Below, piece after piece: positions 29,661 through 34,487 of a stretch of DNA of 34,487 nt (position 1 is the first letter of the stretch; every line of letters starts with the position of its first letter). The stretch is from an uncultured Oscillospiraceae bacterium (GTDB taxonomy: Bacteria; Bacillota; Clostridia; Oscillospirales; Acutalibacteraceae). The notes below the pieces were generated by a model that saw only the letters and a list, made by a program, of their open reading frames with translations, ran no database searches and was not told the origin of the DNA. Location: NCBI GenBank assembly GCA_900552115.1, contig URYP01000012.1:1-34487 (forward strand), written 5' to 3'. Position numbers and translations under genes: made by a program.

Positions 29661-32033
29661 ATGAATCGCCACTATCACGCCCTGGAACTGGATAAAATAC
29701 TGGAACTGCTGGCCGGACAAACCAATGGTCCCGATGCGGCGCAGGCCGCGCGGGAACTGCGTCCCGTGCCGGTGCTTACCGAAGTCAAACGGCTGCAGCA
29801 GGAAACCGCCGCCGCCTTTACCCTGATGGCCCGGTTCGGCAGCCCGTCCTTTGGCCAGCTGAAAAACATGTCTTCCGCGCTGCGGCGGGCCGAGGCCGGC
29901 TCCTCCCTGTCCATGCGGGAGCTGCTCGACGTGGCCGAAACGCTGCGGGGCATCCGTTCGCTGACCGAATGGCGCAGCCACTGCGAAGGGGTCAGCTGCA
30001 TTTTGGATGACCGTTTCTCGGTGCTGGCCCCCAACAAATACCTGGAGGACAAAATAACGACATCGATTGTGTCGGAGGAACAGATGGCCGACAACGCCTC
30101 CCCCGCCCTGTCCGATATCCGCCGTAAAATCCGGGCTGCATCCCAACGGGTGCGGGAACAGATGGACCATATGATCCATTCCCCCGCCTACCAGAAATTT
30201 TTGCAGGACCCTATTGTGACCATCCGGGACGGCCGCTTTGTGGTGCCGGTCAAGGCGGAGCATCGCGGCGACGTACCGGGCCTGGTACACGATACTTCAG
30301 CCTCTGGCGCCACCCTGTTTGTGGAGCCGATGGGCGCGGTCAACGCCAACAATGAAATTAAAATGCTGACCGGGCAGGAGGAGGCGGAGATCGAGCGGAT
30401 CCTGGCCGCCCTGTCCGCGGAAACCGGTCAGTTTGCCGGGGCGATTCTCGAGGATTACGCCATTGTCGTGGAACTCAATCTCATTTTCGCCAAAGCGAGG
30501 CTGGGGTACCAGATGAAAGGCGGCATGCCGGACATCACCGACGACGGCCATATTTATTTAAAGCAGGCCCGGCATCCGCTCATCGATCCACAGAAGGTGG
30601 TGCCGGTGGACGTGGAGCTGGGCGGCGCGTTTGATACGCTGGTCATTACCGGCCCCAACACCGGCGGCAAAACGGTCACCCTAAAAACCATTGGCCTGCT
30701 GACCCTGATGGCCATGTGCGGGCTGATGCCGCCGGTCAGCGACGGCAGCTCGCTGTCAGTTTTTAATGACGTACTGGCGGACATCGGCGACGAACAGTCC
30801 ATCGAACAGTCGCTGTCCACCTTTTCGGCGCATATGACCAATCTGATCCGCATACTGGGCGAGGCCGGCCACGGCAGCCTGGTGCTGATGGATGAGCTGG
30901 GCGCGGGCACCGACCCGGTTGAAGGCGCGGCGCTGGCCATTGCCATCCTGGAACGCCTGCGGGAACAGGGCGCGCGGATCGCCGCCACCACCCACTATGC
31001 CGAACTCAAGGAATACGCCATCCATACCTCCGGCGTGGAAAACGGCAGCTGCGAATTTGACGTGGCGACCCTGCGGCCCACCTATCGGCTGTTGGTGGGC
31101 GTACCCGGCCGCTCCAACGCGTTCGCCATCTCCACCCGTTTGGGAATGGACGACGGCGTGGTAGAACGCGCGCGGGAGCTGGTGTCAGCGGAAAACCGCC
31201 GCATGGAGGATGTGGTGTCCCGTCTGGAGGAACAGCGCCAGCGGCTGGAACAGGAACTGGCCGATGCCCAGGCGGCCCGTTTATCTGCCCAAAACGCCGG
31301 ACAGAAAGCACAGCAGCGAATGCAGGAACTACAAAAGCAGCGGGAACGTGAGCTGGAAAAAGCGCGCGCCGACGCGCGCCAGATTGTGGAGCGTGCCCGG
31401 CGGCAAGCCGAACAGCTGATGGATGAGCTGGACGCTTTGCGCAAACAGGCCAAATCCGCGCCGGCAGCGGCCACCGCCAAGAGCGAACTGCGCTCCCGGC
31501 TGCGGGAAATGGAGGAGGCCGCCGATCCGGTGGACCATCGCAAACCCGAAGCCTATCGCCTGCCCCGTCCCCTCAAAGCCGGCGACGAGGTGCGGATTGT
31601 GGATATCGACAAAACCGGCATGGTTACCGCGCCGGCCGATGCCTCGGGTTATGTGGAGGTGCAGGCCGGTATTATCCGCACCCGGGTTAAGGTGGATAAT
31701 CTGCGGCTGCTGAGCGGGGCCGCCGCCAAGGGCAAGACCACGGTGGGCGGCAAGCGCACCCGCACCCTACCCTCCACCATTGACCGCGCCGTCACGGCGG
31801 AGATCGATTTGCGCGGCCAAATGACCGACGAGGGTATTTTAGAGCTCGACCGCTTCATCGATGACGCGGTGATGCAGAATACCGATCGCATTACCGTGAT
31901 CCACGGCAAGGGCACCGGTGCGCTGCGGCAGGCGGTGCACCAGTTCCTGCGTTCCCATCCCTCGGTCAAAAGCTATCGGTTAGGGGTTTATGGCGAGGGT
32001 GAAAATGGCGTGACAATTGTGGAACTTAAATAA
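29661..32033 (+). CDS. mutS2: Endonuclease MutS2
   Basis: 790-residue MutS-family ATPase of Firmicutes that acts on ribosome collisions and on recombination intermediates. The core and clamp are in the first 300 residues. The ATPase has Walker A GPNTGGKT (about 331-338), LVLMDELGAGTDP and a TTHY switch. A long coiled coil (RLEEQRQRLEQELADAQAAR onward, about 520-610) follows, then the Smr nuclease/RNA-binding domain from about 714 (IDLRGQMTDEGI, HGKGTGALR). There are no mismatch-recognition domains, as expected. ATG 29661 follows CAGGAGGCCGCT. Confidence 0.97.
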   Translation: MNRHYHALELDKILELLAGQTNGPDAAQAARELRPVPVLTEVKRLQQETAAAFTLMARFGSPSFGQLKNMSSALRRAEAGSSLSMRELLDVAETLRGIRSLTEWRSHCEGVSCILDDRFSVLAPNKYLEDKITTSIVSEEQMADNASPALSDIRRKIRAASQRVREQMDHMIHSPAYQKFLQDPIVTIRDGRFVVPVKAEHRGDVPGLVHDTSASGATLFVEPMGAVNANNEIKMLTGQEEAEIERILAALSAETGQFAGAILEDYAIVVELNLIFAKARLGYQMKGGMPDITDDGHIYLKQARHPLIDPQKVVPVDVELGGAFDTLVITGPNTGGKTVTLKTIGLLTLMAMCGLMPPVSDGSSLSVFNDVLADIGDEQSIEQSLSTFSAHMTNLIRILGEAGHGSLVLMDELGAGTDPVEGAALAIAILERLREQGARIAATTHYAELKEYAIHTSGVENGSCEFDVATLRPTYRLLVGVPGRSNAFAISTRLGMDDGVVERARELVSAENRRMEDVVSRLEEQRQRLEQELADAQAARLSAQNAGQKAQQRMQELQKQRERELEKARADARQIVERARRQAEQLMDELDALRKQAKSAPAAATAKSELRSRLREMEEAADPVDHRKPEAYRLPRPLKAGDEVRIVDIDKTGMVTAPADASGYVEVQAGIIRTRVKVDNLRLLSGAAAKGKTTVGGKRTRTLPSTIDRAVTAEIDLRGQMTDEGILELDRFIDDAVMQNTDRITVIHGKGTGALRQAVHQFLRSHPSVKSYRLGVYGEGENGVTIVELK

Positions 32034-32065
32034 CCGGCTTTTGACGGTTTATAAGGAGAATGACC

Positions 32066-32827
32066 ATGGGCGACCATTACACGCATATAAACGCGGCCAC
32101 CATTGACCAGTGGGTCGCAGACGGCTGGGAATGGGGACGGCCCATTGACCATGAAACCTTTATACGCGCGGTGCGGGGCGACTGGTCGGTTCTGCTGACA
32201 CCGACAAGGCCTGTACCCCGCAGCTGGTTCTGCCCGATGGAGGGCGCCCGCATTCTTGGGCTAGCCTCCGGCGGCGGCCAGCAGATGCCGATTTTTGCAG
32301 CGTGCGGCGCGCACTGCACGGTGCTGGATTACTCTGAAAAGCAGCTTGACAGCGAGCGGGAGGTCGCAAAACGGGAGCATTATAATATCGATATCGTACG
32401 GGCGGATATGACACAGCCCCTTCCGTTTGCTGCGGACAGCTTCGATTTGATTTTCCATCCTGTGTCTAACTGTTATGTGGAGGATGTCCGCACCATTTGG
32501 AACGAGTGTTTCCGGGTGCTGAAACCCGGCGGGATCCTGTTGGCCGGACTGGATAACGGTCTCAACTTTGTGTTTGACGAGGACGAAACAGCCTTCCGTC
32601 ATAAACTGCCCTATAATCCTTTAAAAGATAAAGCGCTATACGACGAATCCTTGAAAAAGGGCGATGGTGTGCAGTTTTCCCATACAATTGAGGAACAGAT
32701 CGGCGGCCAATTGAAGGCCGGCTTCCTCTTGCAGGACATTTACCAGGATACCAACGGATCCGGCAACCTGCACGATTTTAACGTCCCCACATTTTTTGCC
32801 ACCAGAGCCATGAAACCGGCGGTTTGA
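32066..32827 (+). CDS. Class I SAM-dependent methyltransferase
   Basis: 253 residues. Motif I is ILGLASGGGQQMPIFAACG, with VLDYSEKQLD as the acidic second strand, DMTQPLPFAADSFDLIFHP as motifs II/III and FRVLKPGGILLAG after that. The long leader (HYTHINAATIDQWVADGWEW) is typical of small clostridial methyltransferases of the methylase_11 type. The acceptor is unknown. ATG 32066 is chosen for AAGGAG seven bases upstream, against ATG 32060, which lies one base from it. Follows mutS2 by 32 bp. Confidence 0.9.
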   Translation: MGDHYTHINAATIDQWVADGWEWGRPIDHETFIRAVRGDWSVLLTPTRPVPRSWFCPMEGARILGLASGGGQQMPIFAACGAHCTVLDYSEKQLDSEREVAKREHYNIDIVRADMTQPLPFAADSFDLIFHPVSNCYVEDVRTIWNECFRVLKPGGILLAGLDNGLNFVFDEDETAFRHKLPYNPLKDKALYDESLKKGDGVQFSHTIEEQIGGQLKAGFLLQDIYQDTNGSGNLHDFNVPTFFATRAMKPAV

Positions 32828-32842
32828 CCGGATTACAGCGCC

Positions 32843-32876
32843 GCCCCGGTACGGACAGCCCGCACCGGGGCTTTTT
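32843..32876 (+). terminator. Terminator after the methyltransferase gene
   Basis: GCCCCGGTACGG and CCGCACCGGGGC pair with one mismatch around ACAGC, followed by five T (32872-32876). Confidence 0.92.
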
Positions 32877-32969
32877 GACCGTGTGGGCAGGAACGTCGGC
32901 TAAAATCCCTAAAAATACAGCCGGACTGTTTTCGTATTCCCCCGTTAATGCCAAAACGCAGACGCCTCC

Positions 32970-32998
32970 TTGCAATCCGCCCCACTGTGAGGTATACT
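32970..32998 (+). promoter_or_regulatory. Promoter of the antiporter gene
   Basis: TTGCAA (32970-32975), 17-bp spacer, TATACT (32993-32998), 38 bp before the ATG. Confidence 0.7.
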
Positions 32999-33036
32999 GA
33001 AAAGGTTGAGAGAAATTTGTTAAAGAGGGTTGACTT

Positions 33037-34350
33037 ATGTCGTATGACTATCTCTGGCACATTGCGCTGATTTTAATCAGCACCAAGATTTTAGGACTTA
33101 TTACACAGAAATTCCAGATGCCGCAGGTGGTGGGCGCGCTGCTGGCCGGCTTGATTCTCGGCCCGGCCCTTTTGGGGTTTTTGAAACCTACCGATATGCT
33201 CACGCAGCTGGCGGAACTGGGCGTCATCGTCATCATGTTTTCAGCCGGCGCCGGCACCAGTTTAAAAGACCTTCGCAGCGCCGGCAAATCCGGTTTTCTG
33301 GTTGCCCTGATGGGTGTATTGGCCCCGCTGGTTATGGGCGCGCTGCTGGCCTTCGCCTTTAACCGCGGCGATCTGACGACCGGCGGCAACCAGCTGCTGC
33401 AGAACATTTTTATGGGCACCATCCTCACCGCCACGTCGGTGAGCATTACGGTGGAAACCTTGCAGGAAATGGGCAAGCTGCGTACCAAGGTGGGCAACAC
33501 TATTTTGGCGGCGGCTATTATCGATGACGTGCTTGGCCTGGTCGCGTTGACCATCGTTACCAGCCTGGCCGGAGAAAATGTCAACGTGGCCCTGGTACTG
33601 CTGAAAATCGTCCTGTTCTTCATCTTTGTGGTGGCAGTCGGTTTTGTGGCTATCCGGTGCTTTAACTGGTATACCAAGCGCAAAGCGGACACCAACCTGC
33701 ACCGCTATCCGGTGGCGGCGTTCGTCCTCTGCCTGGTGCTGGCGTTTCTGGCCGAACGGGTCTTCGGCGTGGCGGATATCATCGGTGCCTTTGCCGCTGG
33801 TCTGATTATAGGCAGCACCAGCAAGGGCAACTACATCTCCAGCAAATTCCAGCCGGTGCAGTACCTGTTTTTGACGCCGATTTTCTTCGCCAACATTGGC
33901 CTCAAGGTCACCCTGCCCTCCATGACGGTCTCCATTGTCGTATTTGCCGTGCTGATGGTGGTTGTCGCCGTCCTCTCCAAGCTGGTGGGTTGCGGACTGG
34001 GAGCCAAAATGTGCGGCTTTACCAACAAGGAAGCACTGCAGACCGGCTTCGGCATGGCCTGCCGGGGCGAGGTGGCGCTGATCGTCGCCAACAAGGGGTT
34101 GAGCCTGGGCCTGATGCCGGAGGCCTTTTTCGGACCGGTCATCATCACTGTGGTATGCTGCGCGGTGCTCACGCCGGTGCTTCTGAAGATATCCTTTAAA
34201 AATAAAACCGCCAATGCTTATGCCGATCTCGAAGCCAGCGCGTTGGCCGACCGGGTGGAGGAAAACGAGCAGCTCGATATCATTTCGGATAAGCTGCTGA
34301 CAGAGAACCGTGAACTGCAGGAAAAAGGCGCTGCCGATCAACGGGATTGA
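33037..34350 (+). CDS. CPA2-family cation:proton antiporter (KefB/NapA type)
   Basis: 437-residue polytopic membrane exchanger with about twelve hydrophobic segments. GALLAGLILGPALLG is the first inverted-repeat marker. LTATSVSITVETLQEMG and AAAIIDDVLGLVAL (the paired acidic ion-binding DD, about 168-169) make up the unwound crossing region. PIFFANIGLKV and GMACRGEVALIVANKG belong to the second repeat. The DD pair suggests electrogenic Na+/H+ exchange, although the family includes K+/H+ members. The C-terminal 60 residues are hydrophilic and acidic, with no TrkA-N domain. ATG 33037 follows AGAGGG. Confidence 0.93.
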   Translation: MSYDYLWHIALILISTKILGLITQKFQMPQVVGALLAGLILGPALLGFLKPTDMLTQLAELGVIVIMFSAGAGTSLKDLRSAGKSGFLVALMGVLAPLVMGALLAFAFNRGDLTTGGNQLLQNIFMGTILTATSVSITVETLQEMGKLRTKVGNTILAAAIIDDVLGLVALTIVTSLAGENVNVALVLLKIVLFFIFVVAVGFVAIRCFNWYTKRKADTNLHRYPVAAFVLCLVLAFLAERVFGVADIIGAFAAGLIIGSTSKGNYISSKFQPVQYLFLTPIFFANIGLKVTLPSMTVSIVVFAVLMVVVAVLSKLVGCGLGAKMCGFTNKEALQTGFGMACRGEVALIVANKGLSLGLMPEAFFGPVIITVVCCAVLTPVLLKISFKNKTANAYADLEASALADRVEENEQLDIISDKLLTENRELQEKGAADQRD

Positions 34351-34378
34351 CAGCGTAGCTATTGTTTAAAAGTATAGA

Positions 34379-34420
34379 AGCCGGAGCGGAAACCCATTTT
34401 CCGCTCCGGCTCTTTCATTT
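34379..34420 (+). terminator. Antiporter terminator
   Basis: AGCCGGAGCGGAAA (34379-34392) pairs perfectly with 34398-34411 around CCCAT, followed by CTTTCATTT. Confidence 0.9.
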
Positions 34421-34487
34421 CTGTAACAGCGCGGCTCATTCCCCTAGTCTCTTAACGCGGATAAAGAATAAAAAGCGCCCGGAAAAC

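Noticed and set aside
33262..34341. Minus-strand open frame of 359 codons opposite the antiporter
   Set aside because: Gln/His/Arg-rich shadow of a clear membrane-protein gene.

Overview
The window is a chromosomal segment of a GC-rich, spore-forming Firmicute, most likely a clostridial gut-type organism of the Oscillospiraceae/Ruminococcaceae sort. The sporulation genes ylbJ, yqfC and yqfD, the gene orders ylxM-ffh-rpsP-khpA and yqfC-yqfD-phoH-ybeY-dgkA-era-yqzL-recO, an HPr with both His15 and Ser46, and strong GGAGG ribosome sites all point there. This is inferred from gene content, not from a database search.

Layout. (1) 1-4000: a phosphate uptake operon on the minus strand, pstS-pstC-pstA-pstB, with Pho-box-like repeats upstream and no phoU. 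Its last gene is a hybrid: the first half is PstB, the second half is the nucleotide-binding domain of an exporter-type ABC protein. The facing gene at the left edge is also a hybrid, with a sigma/HTH-like start and a phage-tail-lysozyme end. (2) 4.0-7.2 kb: an alpha/beta hydrolase, then a minus-strand trio of an Imm-5-like protein, a prenyltransferase-fold protein and mutM. (3) 7.3-9.6 kb: a membrane-lipid cassette of a GT4 glycosyltransferase, a PlsC-like acyltransferase and a lone FakA/DAK-type domain. (4) 9.7-11.6 kb: a DUF2500-like membrane protein, a SurA-N-like protein and a helical protein of unknown function. (5) 11.7-13.9 kb: uvrC and HPr. (6) 14.1-18.4 kb: the ribosome/SRP group ylxM-ffh-rpsP-khpA and, separated from it by a plus-strand glyoxalase-family gene, rimM-trmD. 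(7) 18.4-26.3 kb: sporulation genes and the phoH-ybeY-dgkA and era-yqzL-recO groups, with a transglutaminase-like gene between them. (8) 26.3-29.6 kb: an XRE regulator with an internal stop, an Rrf2-controlled redox operon (Rrf2, a 30-residue membrane peptide, a 96-residue membrane protein, a CcdA-thioredoxin fusion) and a GNAT acetyltransferase. (9) 29.6-34.4 kb: mutS2, a methyltransferase and a CPA2 cation/proton antiporter.

Most of the window is ordinary housekeeping DNA with unusually readable promoters and terminators. The points that stand out are the two hybrid genes at the left edge, which together imply that about 630 bp (roughly 170-800) came from another locus or were mis-assembled; the acyltransferase-linked FakA-domain fragment; a non-ATG/GTG/TTG start for uvrC; the nonsense-interrupted XRE gene; and a terminator-like hairpin between a perfect consensus promoter and ylxM. 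No CRISPR array, rRNA, tRNA or insertion sequence was seen.
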